Positions 42,450 through 55,906 of a stretch of DNA of 64,000 bases are shown piece by piece. A model generated the notes under the pieces. That model worked only from the letters and a program-made list of their open reading frames with translations, was not told the DNA's origin and did not search any database. Each line of letters opens with the position of its first letter. The first letter of the stretch is position 1. The translations under genes were made by a program, and so were the position numbers. This stretch comes from Alopecurus myosuroides (taxonomy: Eukaryota > Streptophyta > Magnoliopsida > Poales > Poaceae), in the NCBI GenBank assembly GCA_028641055.1, contig CM054062.1, positions 15,619,639-15,683,638 on the forward strand, read 5' to 3'.

Positions 42450-42709
42450 GCGGGAGGCGAGCAGTTTGGATCTTTAGTCGCGGGTGGCCAGGCCAACCGG
42501 GACTAAAGACAGGGATGCCAACAGTTTGGATCATTAGTCGCGGGTGGCCAGGCCAACTGGAATTAAAGCCCTCCGCGCGCTTCCCAAACCGCGATGCATG
42601 ACCTTCAGTCGCGGGTCGCCTCCCGAACCGCGACTAAAACCCATTTAGTCACGGTGCCTATATTTTGGGGACTGAAGGGGGCGTATGGAAGGCCTTTTTT
42701 CTACCAGTG
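42450..42709 (+). mobile_element. Terminus of a second CACTA element
   Basis: Ends GGCCTTTTTTCTACCAGTG at 42709, the complement of CACTGGTAGAAAAAAGGCC, a standard CACTA terminus. Inside it are repeats of TTAGTCGCGGGTGGCCAGGC, TCAGTCGCGGGTCGCC and CGCGACTAAA in both orientations, a different subterminal family from the first CACTA. The opposite end was not found in the window. The exonuclease pseudogene probably lies within it. Confidence 0.7.
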
Positions 42710-43690
42710 CTAGCATGTAGAGAAAAATCTTGAATGAAAATTTTAATAAGGTACAACTTTCATTTTGAGTCACATATAGTGTTTAAATATGTATGGAGGA
42801 GAGAAGTTGTTGTACGGGTGGTTGCCTTGAAGGGGGTCAATACTCCTCCCCCACCCGCCGCCGCTCCTATAGGTTTATAGCTACATTAAATTAGTACATG
42901 TGGTTAGAATAATTCTTAGGCAAAGAAAATATGTAATATGCATTCCCTTTACATATATTTCTATTTATGTATAGAATTATGAAACATACCAATATCGCCA
43001 ACGCTATTGATATGGGATGCAACATCGTCACCTTCTTTATCATCCATAGATCTATATTATGCTTAATGTGTCATAGTAATTATACATACATGTAACATTT
43101 ACGAAAACAATATCATATTTATCTTAATAAAATTAAGAAGCTTTGCAAAATTTAAGTTAATATGATCCTATTAATCTAAGTATCTGGCCATGGGAAGCCT
43201 AAACATTGTCAAAAATTCAAATTGACCATATCGTAATTTATATTCCATATAGTATATTAGAACAATTTGTATATAAAATGTATGTATATATATTTAAAAC
43301 ACACATAAAAAACTGGCCATACTTTCATTCTTGATATGTATGTATTAATCATCTATTTATTCTTTATATAGGGTGTACTTAGTTTTACTGTATGATCAAT
43401 TCCACCAAGCTATCCATGTATGTAATGTAGAGCTTGTGGAATGTTGATTCAATTTTTCCTTTGAGTAAAAAGGTGGAAAAATACCATATATCATAAATAG
43501 GAATACTAAATTCATGTCTATTGTATATTGAACCCACAGGTGGGTCATATATTCACTCCCCTTAATCAAGTGGCCTCCTTCAGCTCTCACTTTCAGAATA
43601 AGTATTCTTTAGAAAATTATTATTCTTTTAGCAAAAGAACTTATCTGTTGATCTCTACGACTTATGTCTCGCACCTTGTCTTCGAGTTGC
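42710..43690. other. AT-rich gene-free stretch
   Basis: No coding pattern or recognisable element. AT-rich sequence between the CACTA end and the solo LTR. Confidence 0.5.
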
Positions 43691-44600
43691 TGATGGCGTA
43701 TAACACACGTTCGTTGGGAGATCCCAAGAGAAAGGTATGAAGAGAATAGTAGCAAGTTTCCCTCAGTAAGAAACCAAGGTCTAATCGACCAGTAGGAAAA
43801 AAGAAATTACTTCCGAAGGTTGATGCAGCCGATATTGGCAGGACGCACTACCGGTTCAGCAGCAACGTGGAATCTACACAACACAATCAAATTATTTTGG
43901 CCCAACGAAGCAGTGAGGTTGTCAATCTTACCGGTTATGCTGAAACAAAGGATTAGACGTATAGTGTAAAAAATAATATTTGTTTGCAGTAGATGAAAGA
44001 GAACAATAATTACAGTAGGAAAACAATGGTTGTATATCGGTGTAAAGAAATGGACCGGGGTCCACAGTTCACTAGAGGTGTCTCTCGAAAACAGATAAAT
44101 AACATGTTGAGTAAACAAATTACAGCTGGGCAATTGACAGATATAAAGGCTGCACCGTAGTGCATATGCATGACATAATCATTATTATGTGATTCATGAG
44201 GGCATTACAACAAGATACATAGACTGTTATCCAACTGCATCTATGACTAAAAATCCACCCTCAGAGTGTCATCCGATCAAACCTTAGGTATTACGTTGGA
44301 AGCAACAGATAATTGCATTGTTGTTTTCTCCCTAATGGCAACCGCACATCCCCACCTGTTACGTATCTGTCACTCGAGCGTGAGTGAAAGGGAGGCATGA
44401 ACCCACTATCGAGCATAAATACTCCCTCTTGGAGTTACAAGCATCAACTTGGCCAGAGCATCTACTATTAACGGAGAGCATGCAAGATCATAAATAACAT
44501 ACACATGAAAATAACATGATAGATTGATAATCATTGGACATAGCATTCAATATTCATGAGATCCCAGCAAACACAACATGTAGTATTATAATAAGATGAT

Positions 44601-46169
44601 TGATACGTCTCCAATGTATCTATAATTTCTGATGCTCCATGATCATACTATGTCAATTGCTACTTGTTTTCTCCCTTATTTATAGCATTTTTATACGTTT
44701 TCCCTTATTTATGTAGTGCCAGTTCCCTGTTTTCTGCTTTTTTTGGTTTCAGAAAAGTTGTTCTGGAAACATTCTCGGAATTGGACCCCACAAAGCCCGA
44801 AGTGCCTATTTTCCCCGGAAGCATCCAGAAGACCGAAGGAGAGTCGAAGACGGGCACCAGGGGGCCACACCATAGGGCGGCGCAGCCCTCCTGGCCGCGC
44901 CAGCTATGGGTGTGGGGCCCCTACAGCTCCACCGCCTTTGCCCTTTCGCCTATTTAATCCCCCCGGATGGAAAACCCTAAAGACCTGATAAAAAATCCCC
45001 GAAAAGTTCTGCAGCAGCCGTCACCGTCAACCCTAGATAAGGGGGGTTCTAAAGCTGTTTTCGGCACCCTGCCGGAGAGGAAATCATCACCGGAGGCCTT
45101 TCCATCACCATGCCTGCCTCCGGAGTGATGCGTGAGTAGTTCATCCTTGGACTACGGTTTCGTAGCTGTAGCTAGATGGTTGTTTCTCCTCATATGCCTC
45201 CATGTTTAGATCTCGTGAGCGGCCTGCCATGATCGAGATTGATCTTATGTAATTCTATATGCTGTGTTTGCTGGGATCTGATGAATATTGAACTTATGCC
45301 AAGTTGATTATAGTCTTTATTTGCATATGCTATTTGTCATCTTGCATGGTTTCCCTTGCTAGTGGTTGCTCTGGCCAAGTAGTTGCTAGTGACTCCAAGA
45401 GGGAGTATTTATGCTTGATAGTGGGTTCATGCCTCCTCATCGCCTTGCTCGAGTGACAGAAACGTGAAGGGGGAGGATGTGATGTTGCCATTAGGGAGAA
45501 AACAACGGTGAGAGTGCACGCGTGCATAATCATTGCTTACATTACACAATTTGTTTAATGCAGTTATCTGTTGCTTGCAACTTAATACCTAAGGGGGTTC
45601 AGATGATAACCTTAGGGTGGATTATTAGTCATAGATGCAGATGGATTTCGGTCTATGTATATTTTTGTAATGCCCGCACTAAATATCATAGTAGTTATCA
45701 TGTTATAATGTGCACTACGGTGCAACCTTTATTTGTCAATTTCCCAGCTGTAATTTGTTCACCCAACATGTTATCTTTATGGAGAGACACCGCTAGTGAA
45801 CCTATGAACCCCGGTCCAGTTTCCACACTGATAAACAAACCACAACAATTTCCTGCTTTCCTTACTTACTACAAGCATACATTATTTTCCATACTATACG
45901 TCTAATCTTTGTTTTTAGCAAGACCGGTGAGATTGACAACTTCACTGTACCGTTGGGGCAAAGTATTTTGGTTGTGTTGTGTGCAGATTCCACGTTGTTG
46001 CTGACACAGGTGAGCCATCACCACCGTCAGTGGCATCAACCTTCTGAATGTCTTCTTTCTACTACTGGATTGATAACGTTAATTCTTAACTAAGGGGAAA
46101 ACTCCTACCGTTGTGCTCATCACACCCTCCTCTTAGGGTATTCCAACGAGTGCAAGATCTGCACCATCA
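44601..46169 (+). repeat. Gypsy3 5' LTR
   Basis: 1569 bp, TG...CA. Ends GATCTGCACCATCA before the spacer and primer-binding site. Confidence 0.92.
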
Positions 46170-46180
46170 AGGACTTTTTT

Positions 46181-46198
46181 TGGCGCCATTACCGGGGA
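46181..46198 (+). promoter_or_regulatory. Gypsy3 primer-binding site
   Basis: TGGCGCCATTACCGGGGA, 11 bases after the LTR, is one or two changes from the TGGCGCCGTTGCCGGGGA form common in Athila elements, usually assigned to tRNA-Asp. Confidence 0.8.
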
Positions 46199-46360
46199 GG
46201 ATGAAGTCTTCTGGCAAGGAGAGTCTCTCACTCTCAACCTCTGTATTTTGTTTATTGTCTTTTTTTGATTATTGTCTTGTTTTGCTTCTCTTTATCAAAA
46301 ACACAAAAATTTAGTTTACTTCACAACTGTTATTTACTTGCTTGCTATTATTCTGCCAAA

Positions 46361-48535
46361 ATGAGTTCCTGTGAGAATACTAAGTTGTGTGACTTCACTA
46401 GCACAAACAACAATGATTTTATTTGTACACCTATTGCTCCACCTGCTCCTACTGCTGCTTTCTATGAGATTAAATATGCTTTATTAAATCTTGTGATGAA
46501 AGAGCAATTTTCTGGTATTAGTACTGATGATGCTGATGCCCACCTTAATAATTTTGTTGAACTATGTGAGATGCAAAAATATAAAGATGTGGATGGAGAT
46601 ATTATTAAACTGAAATTATTTCCTTTCTCTTTGAGAGGAAGAGCTAAAGAATGGTTGCTATCTTTTCCTAGAAATAGTATTGATTCATGGACTAAGTGTA
46701 AAAAATGCTTTCATTGGAAAATATTATCCTCCTGCTAAGATTATATCCCTGAGAAGTGACATAATGAATTTTAAACAATTTGATAATGAACATGTTGCTA
46801 AAGCTTGGGAAAGAATGAAAACTATGGTGAAGAATTGTCCCACTCATGGACTGACTACTTGGATCATTATACAAACTTTTTATGCAGGACTGAATTTCTC
46901 CTCAAGGAACCTATTGGATTTAGCTGCTGGAGGTACCTTTATGTCCATCAATTTGGGCAATGCAACAAAGCTTCTTGATGATATGATGATAAACAATTTA
47001 GAGTGGCACAGTGAGAGAGCTCCACAAGGTAAGAAGGTAAATTCTGTTGAGGAAACCTCCTCTTTGAGTGAATAGTTTGATGCTATTATGTCTATGCTTT
47101 TTAATGGTAAAGCTCAAGTTGATCCAAATAATGTTCCTTTAGCCTCTTTGGTTGCTCAAGAAGAGCATGTTGATGTAAAATTTATTAGAAATAATAATTT
47201 TAATAACAATGCTTATAGAAATAATTTTGGTGGAAACAATTATAAGCCCTATCCTCAAAATAGTGGTAGTGGTTATTCTTATGGTAGATCTGGAATGCCT
47301 AGTGAGGAAAGGATTGTAGAAGTTGAAAAAGCATTTAAGAAATTTATGCAAATGCAATATGAACAAAATAAGTTGTTACTAAAACTATGGAAGAGCAATC
47401 TGCTATGTTGAGAACTATTAGCCAACATATTGGGAATTTACATAGAGAAATCTCTGGTTTGCAAGGTAAAATTTCAAGTGCTGAGGTCAGCATCTCGGCC
47501 CTGTCGGAGGCACAATTTTCTTTGATTAATAAAATGGCTGCTAAAATTGAAACCATTGAGGATAATCCATTTGCTGCAACTAATTCCATCCAAGTTTGAA
47601 TTGATGATAATGTTAGGTTGATGGGTGAATTACGTGCTAGGTGGGAAAGAGAAGATGAATTGGCTAGAAAGAATGATATTGCTAGAGTCTGCACTATCAC
47701 AACCACTAGTATAACTGAAGCTCCAAGTGCTAGTAAACCTCCTACTATCAATGGTAAAGTAGTTGGTCTTAATAAAGTCCCTAATCCTTTGGTGAAACGT
47801 GCTAAATTGCCTCAAATTGCTGAAACTGCTTCTAATAAAAGTCCTGAAATTTTTAAAGATGTAGGAGATAATGGTCCTATTACTTTTGATGATAATAATT
47901 TTGATTTTGATGATTGCAATATCTCTGAAGTTATTATGTTTCTACAAAATCTTGCTAGAAGTCACGATGCTAGTGCCATGAATATGGCCTTTACTAAACA
48001 TATTACCAATGCTCTCATGAAAGTTAGGGAAGAAAAGTTGAAACTTGAAACATCTATCCCTAGGAAATTAGATGATGGTTGGGAGCCTATTATTAATATA
48101 AAAGTAAATGATTTTTATTGCAATGCTTTGTGTGATCTTGGTGCTAGTATCTCTGTTATGCCTCAAAAGCTTTATGATATGCTTGATCTACCACCGTTGG
48201 AACACTATTATTTGGATGTTCATCTTGTTGATAATGCTAAGAAGAAACCTCTTGGTAGAATTGATGATGTTCTTATTATGGTTAACAATAACCTTGCCCC
48301 TGTTGATTTTGTTGTTATGAACATTGAATGCAATGCTTCTTGTCCTATTGTTTTGGGAAGACCTTTTCTTAGAACTGTTGGTGTTATTATTGATATGAAA
48401 GAGGGGAGTATTAAATATCAATTCCCCCTCAAGAAAGGTTTGGACCACTTTCCTAGAAAGAATATGAAGCTACCTTTTGACTCTATTATTAGAGAAAGAT
48501 ATGATGTTGATGCTTCTTCACTTGAAAATACTTGA
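46361..48535 (+). pseudogene. Gypsy3 Gag-protease (broken)
   Basis: ATG at 46361 (MSSCENTKLCDF). Gag domain: EQFSGISTDDADAHLNNFVE, LFPFSLRGRAKEWLLSFP. A 1-nt insertion in the A-run near 46704 shifts to NAFIGKYYPPAKIISLRSDI and RNLLDLAAGGTF. TAG at 47073-47075 and a second shift near 47390 follow, then TGA at 47597-47599. The last 305 codons hold the protease: INIKVNDFYCNALCDLGASI with D-L-G-A, and CPIVLGRPFLRTVGVIIDMK. Lys/Asn-rich AT-biased codon use contrasts with the GC-rich Tat elements. Confidence 0.88.
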
Positions 48536-51240
48536 TTTGCCCTTTTATGCCTAGCTGAAAGGCGTTAAAGAAAAGCGCTACCGGGAGACAACTCATTTTC
48601 TTTTGTTGTTTTCAACCTGTTTTCTTTCGTTTTCTTTGGTGTGCTTTGCACCTGGGTGTTGTCTATTTCCTTAGCAACCCCGCTGTATCTTTTCTTTTGA
48701 GTTTTTGTTGAGCCAAGTAAATCCTCTAGTGGAAAGTTGAGGCTATATTTCGGATTTCTCCGCAGGAAACAGATTTCTGTTGTCCAGTGTTTATTCCGTA
48801 AAATATCACAGAAAATTCAAAATGACCTGAGTTCTTTTGTGCGTAATCCTGAGTTATATACGCAACTTTTCTTAGTTGACCACTTTTTGATTTTAGCAAC
48901 AGAAGATTCTTAAAAAAATCGATCTTTACATGTTGTTCTGTTTTGACAGATTTCTGCCATTTATTGCATTTGCATCTTAATCTCTTTCTTCTGGTGTTCT
49001 TTTGAGAAAAAGAGTTTTAAAACAAGTTGTGACAGTATCTAATGTGTTTCTGAGTGTTAGACTTATGTTGAAACCGAACCATGTGAATTTATTATTTTGA
49101 TTGCACTAACGTTGCTAATAAAGATTGTGAGAATTTTGATGTGAAGGAAGTTTTCAAGGGTCAGGATGATATGATGTGATCAAGAAGAGTGAAAAGCCTA
49201 AGCTTGGGGATGTCCCGGTGGTACATCCCATAAAATTCCTAGAAGACTCAAGCGTCTAAGCTTGGGGATGCCCAAGGCATCCCCTTCTTCATCAACAAAT
49301 TATCAGGTCACTTCTAGTGAAACTATATTTTTATTCAGTCGCATCTTATGTGCTTTACTTGGAGCGTCTTTTATTTTTGTTTTCAGTTCGTTTTTGTTTT
49401 TATTTCAGTTTTTTTTACTTTTTCAATAAGCTTGGTTGGACCCCAGCATTCCTTTATTGCAGAGTGACACGCTCCGCTTTTTCTTGAGAATACTTTGTAT
49501 TCTTAATCTTGTCTCGATGCTGCATTTATTTAGCTCATGTTTTGCATGCATCTCTTATCAGAGCTGTTAGTTTTAGTATTTTTATGTGAGTACTCTCATG
49601 TTTGCTTGTTGTATCATAAATATTATTTTTGTGAAAGCATGTTTTGTATGGTGCTTGTTGGGAGAAGAAAACTGCTGCTTGAAGTAGAATTTATAACAGT
49701 GCTAGTAGAAACTTGTATAGACTGTGCCTACAACTTTTCCATGCCATGCTAAATGTTATTTTAGTTTTAAAGACTTATGTTTGTTGATTATCATGAATAG
49801 CCTCAAATAGCTGAGAGTGTTTAATATGTCTTGAAAGATTCATGAGTTTTTCTTGTCATAGTAAAGCATCAATATATGGTATTATCTTTCGAATGTTTTA
49901 TTTGGTTGAGTAGGCGTATGCTCACACCATGTTTATGACTACAAACCAGTCACAAATAGCCTCCATGGACACTTAGTTTTTGAACTTGTTATACTGCTTA
50001 TGTTTTAATTAATGATGTTTATGTCGCTATGCATGATTATGGATCTTATGCTCTCTTGATTTGTCGCTCCCAGTCTTTTGCTAGCCTCCACCTGTACTGA
50101 GTATGAGCTCTACTCGTGCATCCAACTCCCTTAAACCAAAGTTTTTCCTATTGTGTCCACCATACCTACCTACATGTGGTATTTAACTGCCACTCCAAGT
50201 AAATTGCTCATGTGTTACCTTTAAAACCTTCAAAATTATTCATGCTTTATGTTCCTGTTTTTGCTCATAAGGACGTCAATAGAGAATATTTATCTCACTT
50301 GTTGATTGGATTTCACACCCTGGACTAGTGGCTTCATCCGCTTATCCAAATGATAGAAGAGCTGGCAGCGGGGTGCCCAGCCCCAAATTAATGCAAACAA
50401 ATTATCTTCACTATTTTTGCCCCTGTAAACAAAAGAGAAATAGGGATGAACTTCTACACCAGTTGCGTCCTTCACCATGGGAGCCGCTCTTGTGAATCCC
50501 GTTGGCTTGTGACATACTGTATTTTCTGTTGACCATTCGTTGACATTAGCATACATCTCCCAAAATATAGACACTCCTCCACGGTATGTGATTGTTGGCA
50601 GGCACCCGAGGATTCGGTTAGCCATGGTTTGTGAAAGATGGATGGGAGGAGTGTCAAACTTTTAATACCTCTGTTTAATAAAATAAAAGCTGTAGCACAT
50701 GAGTGATCCCTGCTTCCCTCTGCGAAGGGCCTTTCTTTTAATTTTATGTTGAGTCTCCATCTTCTAACTTTATGCACAGTTGAGAGAGCATTTTTGCCAT
50801 CCTGAGTTCTATATGCATTTGTCCCATAAACATCAATAATTACTTCATAATGTGGTATTATTTGTTCTTAAATTATTTGTTCTAGTCTTCCTCATGAACT
50901 TTGAAGGTGTCCTGACATTTATGTTTTGCCCCCACTCTTAAGGACTAGAGAAATATCACTTTGCAATCCTTTCTCTATACCTGAAACAAACGTTTACCTT
51001 TGTTTGCATTATTATCCATGATCCTTTATTTGAGATACTCTTCGTGATGCAAAGTAATTACTATGCTTTATTATTAAAGTTCTATTTATCATGTTTGTGT
51101 TTGAAGTTCTATGATCTCAGCGTGCATATGCTTTTACATTAGATTGATCAAGTTAATGTTAGTAGCATGTCACCTCAGAAATTATTGTGTTTTATCGTTT
51201 ACCTACTCAAGGACGAGTAGGAACTAAGCTTGGGGTTGCT
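48536..51240. other. Gypsy3 long noncoding 3' region
   Basis: 2.7 kb without pol. Contains AAGCTTGGGGATG motifs at 49199 and 49258 like the tract AAGCTTGGGGTTGCT that precedes the 3' LTR at 51226-51240. A 110-codon minus-strand frame at 50290-50625 has no recognised domain and is probably chance. Confidence 0.7.
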
Positions 51241-52824
51241 TCATACGTCTCCAACGTATCTATAATTGCTGATGCTCCATGATCATATTATATCAATTGC
51301 TACTTGTTTTCTCCCTTATTTATAGCATTTTTATACGTTTTCCGGAACTAACCTATTAACAAGATGCCAAGTGCCAGTTCCCTGTTTTCTTCTGTTAGTG
51401 GTTTCAGAAAAGTTGTTCTAGAAACATTCTCGGAATTGGACCCCACAAAGCCCGAAGTGCCTATTTCCCCGAAAGCATCCAGAAGACCGACGGAGAGTCG
51501 AAGACGGGCACCGGGGGGCCACACCATAGGGTGGCGCGGCCCCCTGGCCGCGCCAGCTATGGGTGTGGGGCCCCGGGAGCTACACCACCTTTTTCCTTTC
51601 GCCTATTTAATCCCCCCGGATGGAAAACCCTAAAGACCTGATAAAAAATCCCCGAAAAATTCCGCAGCCTCCGTCACCTTCAACCCTATATCAGGGGGGT
51701 TCTGAAGCTATTTCCGGCACCCTGCCGGAGAGGAAATCATCACCGGAGGCCTCTCCATCACCATGCCTGCCTCCGGAGTGATGCGTGAGTAGTTCATCCT
51801 TGGACTACGGGGTCGTAGCTGTAGCTAAATGGTTGTCTTCTCCTCATATGCCTCCATGTTTAAATCTCGTGAGCTGCCTATCATGATCGAGATTGATCTT
51901 ATGTAATTCTATATGATGTGTTTGCTGAGATCCAATGAAAATTAAACTTATGCCAAGTTGATTATAGTCTTTATTTGCATATGCTATTTGTGATCTTGCA
52001 TGCTTTCCGTTGCTAGTGGTTGCTCTGGCCAAGTAGTTGCTAGTGACTCCAATAGGGAGTATTTATGCTTGATAGTGGGTTCATGCCTCCTCATCGCCTT
52101 GCTCGAGTGACAGAAACGTGAAGGGGGAGGATGTATTGTTGCCATTAGGAGAAAACAGCGGCGAGAGTGCCCGCGTGCATAATCATTGCTTACATTACAC
52201 ACTTTGTTTAATGCAGTTATCTGTTGCTTGCAACTTAATACTCTAAGGGGGTTTGGATGATAACCTGAGGGTGGATTATTAGTCATAGATGCAGATGAAT
52301 TTCGGTCTATGTATATTGTTGTAATGCCCGCACTAAATATTATAGTTGTCATCATGTTATAATATGCACTACGGTGCAACCTTTATTTATCAATTGCTAA
52401 AACTGTAATTTGTTCACCCAGCATGTTATCTTTATGGAGAGACACCACTAGTGAACCTATGAACCCCGGTCCAGTTTCCACACTGTTAAACAAACCACAA
52501 CAATTTCTTGTTTTCTTTACTTACTGCAAGCATAGATTATTTTCCATATTATACGTCTAATCTTTGCTTTCAGCAAGACTGGTGAGATTGACAACCTCAC
52601 TGTACCGTTGGGGCAAAGTATTTTGGTTGTGTTGTGTGCAGGTTCCACGTTGTTGCTGACACCAGTGAGCCATCACCACCGTCAGTGGCATCAACCTTCT
52701 GAAGGTCCTCTTTCTCCTACTGGATTGATAACCTTGGTTCTTAACTAAGGGGAAAACTCCTACTGTTGTGCTCATCACACCCTCCTCTTGGGGTATCCCA
52801 ACGAGTGCAAGATCTGCACCATCA
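51241..52824 (+). repeat. Gypsy3 3' LTR
   Basis: 1584 bp, beginning TCATACGTCTCC (mutated from TG) and ending GATCTGCACCATCA. Followed by target duplication ATGAT. Confidence 0.92.
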
Positions 52825-54022
52825 ATGATCTTGATCATGTTAGGAAGCTCACAAGATCTAAATATGAGGCATAAAGAGGAGAGAACAACCATCTAGCTAC
52901 TGCTATGGACCCGTAGTCCAGGGATGAACTACTCGTGCATCACCCTGCAGACAGACATGGTGATGAAGAGCCCTCCGGTGATGATTCCCCCTCCCGGCAG
53001 GGTGCCGGGGAGAGCTCCAGAACCCTCCCAAACTACGGTTGACGATGACGCCGGCTGCGGATCCTTTTTGTGGAAAAGACTCGTATATTTAGGTTTAACC
53101 CTCCGAGAGGTATAAATAGACAAGAGGGCAACATCAGTGGGAAGCCAGTTGGCCCACACGACCCCTGGGCGCGACCAGAGGGGGGGCGCCGTGTCATGGT
53201 GTAGGGCCCCTGAGGCCCCCCTCCGTGTTTCCTCCGGACTCCGTGTACGTGACCACTTTCTAAGACTTCTGGATTTCTGTTTCGTCCAATTCCGAGGATA
53301 TTTCCAGAACAACTTTTCTGAAACTAAAAACAGCAGAAAACAGGAATTGGCTCTATAGCATCTTGTCAATAGGTTAGTCCCAGAAAATTCATAAAAACGA
53401 CAGAAAGTGTATAAGAAACATGTAGCATAAGGCATGAAAACAACATGGAATATCAGAAATTATGGATACGTTTGAAACATATCAATTGCCATCTCACACT
53501 TCTAAATATTTTTAATTCAGATCTTATATAGGTATTATGTGAGCATGTGTGGCGCAGTAAGTTTTTTATTGTCCTTTTTATTTTGGATGCTCACGTTGTA
53601 TCATTGAAAAAATGATCATTATAGTGCGTTAATTGTCCCACTTAAGATAAGCAACCCATTTTATCTGGCTCGTATAAGGGGATAATTGGCAATAACCCCC
53701 TTTGTTGGCCGAAACTCGCCCACAGGCCCCTTTGTTGAGTCACTGACATATGGGGTTTAAGTGGCCTGGGGGGGCTTATTATGTAATATCTAGCTCTCCC
53801 ACAGGCCCCTTTCGTTGTCTACTTATGTCAACAAATTTTTTTTTACCGCTGCCCTCCAAATCTAGCTTCCGTTGACACTTACTGTTAGATTTCCTTTGCA
53901 ATAAGAAAGCAATGCTTCAATCATATTTTAATATAGACCATATAGGTCTTTATACATAGGAATTCTAATACTACCTCTGGTCCGATATAAGTGTCGAGGA
54001 ATCAATTCTACGGTAGTATAAA

Positions 54023-55906
54023 TCTATAATATCTATAAGAGTCATCCCCACTAAGTGCAATTACTATTTGCAAACTCTACATGCACAGTATCCACGTCAT
54101 CAGTAATCCCCTCGCATAAACACGACTCGATTATCTCCGTTTCCTTCATCATATTTTGATTTTTTAGCGAATCCTTCCTTAATATTTCTACTTAACGGTT
54201 GGATAATAGCTTCGATCAGCCCAACCCAAATATCTCCGCCTTCTTCTCTAGGCCAGCCCACCAATTATTCTTTCTTCTTCATCCAGTCTACGACCCAAAG
54301 CGAAGGGGAAAAGCCTATCGCTAGATGCTTCCTTCATCAGCACCTATAACCGCGGGATGCCCTATGATCTCCCACCCATCTGCCGATTTTACTCCCATCG
54401 CGTTTGGATTAAATTTCCCACCTCGCAAAACGAAGAGTCGTTCCGGCGATTTTAATGGCTTCTTTCGAGTGGCTATATATTTGAGATCTGGATCGCCTTT
54501 TCATCAAACCCCTCGATAGTCTCTTGCCTGTCTCCCCTGATGTTGCTGGATGTGGCAGCAGTCGATCTCCACATCAGGTCGAGCTCATCGGAGCTTTTCA
54601 TATGGTCTGAGCTGAATCGTACAGTCTGAGATTTAAAGCTCCTCTTTTGGTCACGGAAGCAGTCTGTCCGAGCTTACTCCCTCCGTCCGGGTTTAAAAGT
54701 CCTCTGGTGAAAAAATATTTATCCCAATATTATCTCCAAACAAGGCCTGTAATCATTTATTATCCTAATTAACTGTGATATGATAATTGTGAAATCCCAC
54801 CTAGTCTCACCTTGATTGGTTTGCATGGTCAAATTAATTGCGCAATTAATTAGATAATGTAAAATTGTGACGTTGATTGGTGGAAAGGACACCAATAGAA
54901 TTGTGCCTTGGTCGTGATGCTCTTCATTAGGGGACTAGTAATCATGGACGGAGGAAGTATCATAGGTCTTCATCTTATATGTGTACAGGCCCTCGTCTCT
55001 TAAAGTTTATCATCTATTCTGTAAATTTTCTACAGTTTGTAATGTTTTACGAAATTCTTATTTCCAGCTATTCCATGTAAAAAGAAGGTTTCTACACGAG
55101 AATAATTTATTTTTTCATTAAGCATATACCTAACAGTGTAATTCAAAACGCTACTTCTATTAGTCGCTCTAAATTTTGGATTATCTCTCACGTATAGTGA
55201 AATTTGCAGCTCCTGCGTCATGTTCCAAGTAAAAATATCGCCAGGATTCAGATTTTAGAACCCAAATGGATTCATGATGTGGCATTTAGATGCATAGCCT
55301 GAAAATATTCTCAGATATCATTTCTATTTTACTTTAAAGACCGTTTCTGACTACCTTTCAGGCTAAGCACAATTCTGCCTATACCTTTCAGGCTAAGCAC
55401 ATTTTTTCCTTCTCCTGGCAGTCATTCCTTCATAGTTTCCCCCATTGTTCTAATTCAAATGATTTGTCATCTGCCAAGATATTTTCTCCTGTTACTTACA
55501 TGTATTGGTTAAATCCTACAATGTGATTGTTATCTTCTTACCACCAACCAAACAATACTTCATATATTTGGATTGCATATGGTCCATGTTATTTTTGACA
55601 TATGTGTCTTTATTTCTAATGTGATGACATTCCACAACTTCCATACCGCTACTTTTTTTTTTCTTATATGGCTTTGCTTATATGTCATGATAAATTGGAC
55701 ATAATCTGCTATAGTGTTAAAAATAATTCACAAGAAGACTTACACTACCTAATTTAGTTGGTTAACTCCTTTGTGTGATTGTTATATTCTTGCATACTAA
55801 CCAATTACAATCTCATATGATTGGATTCATGTACGTTTTTTGCTATTTTTTGCAAATATGAAAATTATCTATTATTCCCGCAGCAACGCGCGGGGGTATC
55901 AACTAG
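54023..55906 (+). mobile_element. Candidate non-autonomous Helitron
   Basis: Begins TCTATAATATCTATAAGAG directly after A (54022). Ends with a GC-rich hairpin CCCGCAGCAACGCGCGGG, then GGTATCAACTAG at 55906, followed by T. TC start, hairpin a few bases before CTAG, and insertion between A and T are the Helitron rules, and this 3' end is a familiar grass Helitron tail. 1,884 bp with no helicase; non-autonomous. Confidence 0.7.
54677..54957 (+). mobile_element. MITE inside the Helitron (Stowaway-like)
   Basis: 281 bp bounded by TA on both sides (54675-54676, 54958-54959). Ends CTCCCTCCGTCC and GGACGGAGGAAG are near-perfect inverted repeats. AT-rich interior, no ORF. Confidence 0.75.

Larger units (their letters stand above)
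44601..52824 (+). mobile_element. Gypsy3: Athila-like gag-protease retrotransposon
   Basis: LTRs 44601-46169 (1569 bp) and 51241-52824 (1584 bp), flanked by ATGAT (44596-44600 and 52825-52829). The 3' LTR now starts TC instead of TG. LTRs begin TGATACGTCTCCAAYGTATC, the start seen in Triticeae Athila-group families such as Sabrina/WHAM (family name uncertain). Internal region 5.07 kb holds gag and protease but no RT, RNase H or integrase. LTR differences are many, so it is older than Gypsy1 and Gypsy2. Confidence 0.92.
43691..53484 (-). mobile_element. Athila-like solo LTR interrupted by Gypsy3
   Basis: Read on the minus strand it starts TGATATGTTTCAAACGTATC at 53484 and ends GTTATACGCCATCA at 43691. 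Removing Gypsy3 and one target copy leaves 1565 bp, the length of the Gypsy3 LTRs, to which it is visibly related. No internal region or second LTR is attached, so it is a solo LTR left by recombination. Flanks GTTGC (43686-43690) and ATTGC (53485-53489) look like a target duplication with one later change. Confidence 0.8.

Noticed and set aside
50290..50625. Minus-strand ORF within Gypsy3
   Set aside because: No recognised domain and located in the noncoding 3' part typical of such elements; kept only as a note in the region entry.
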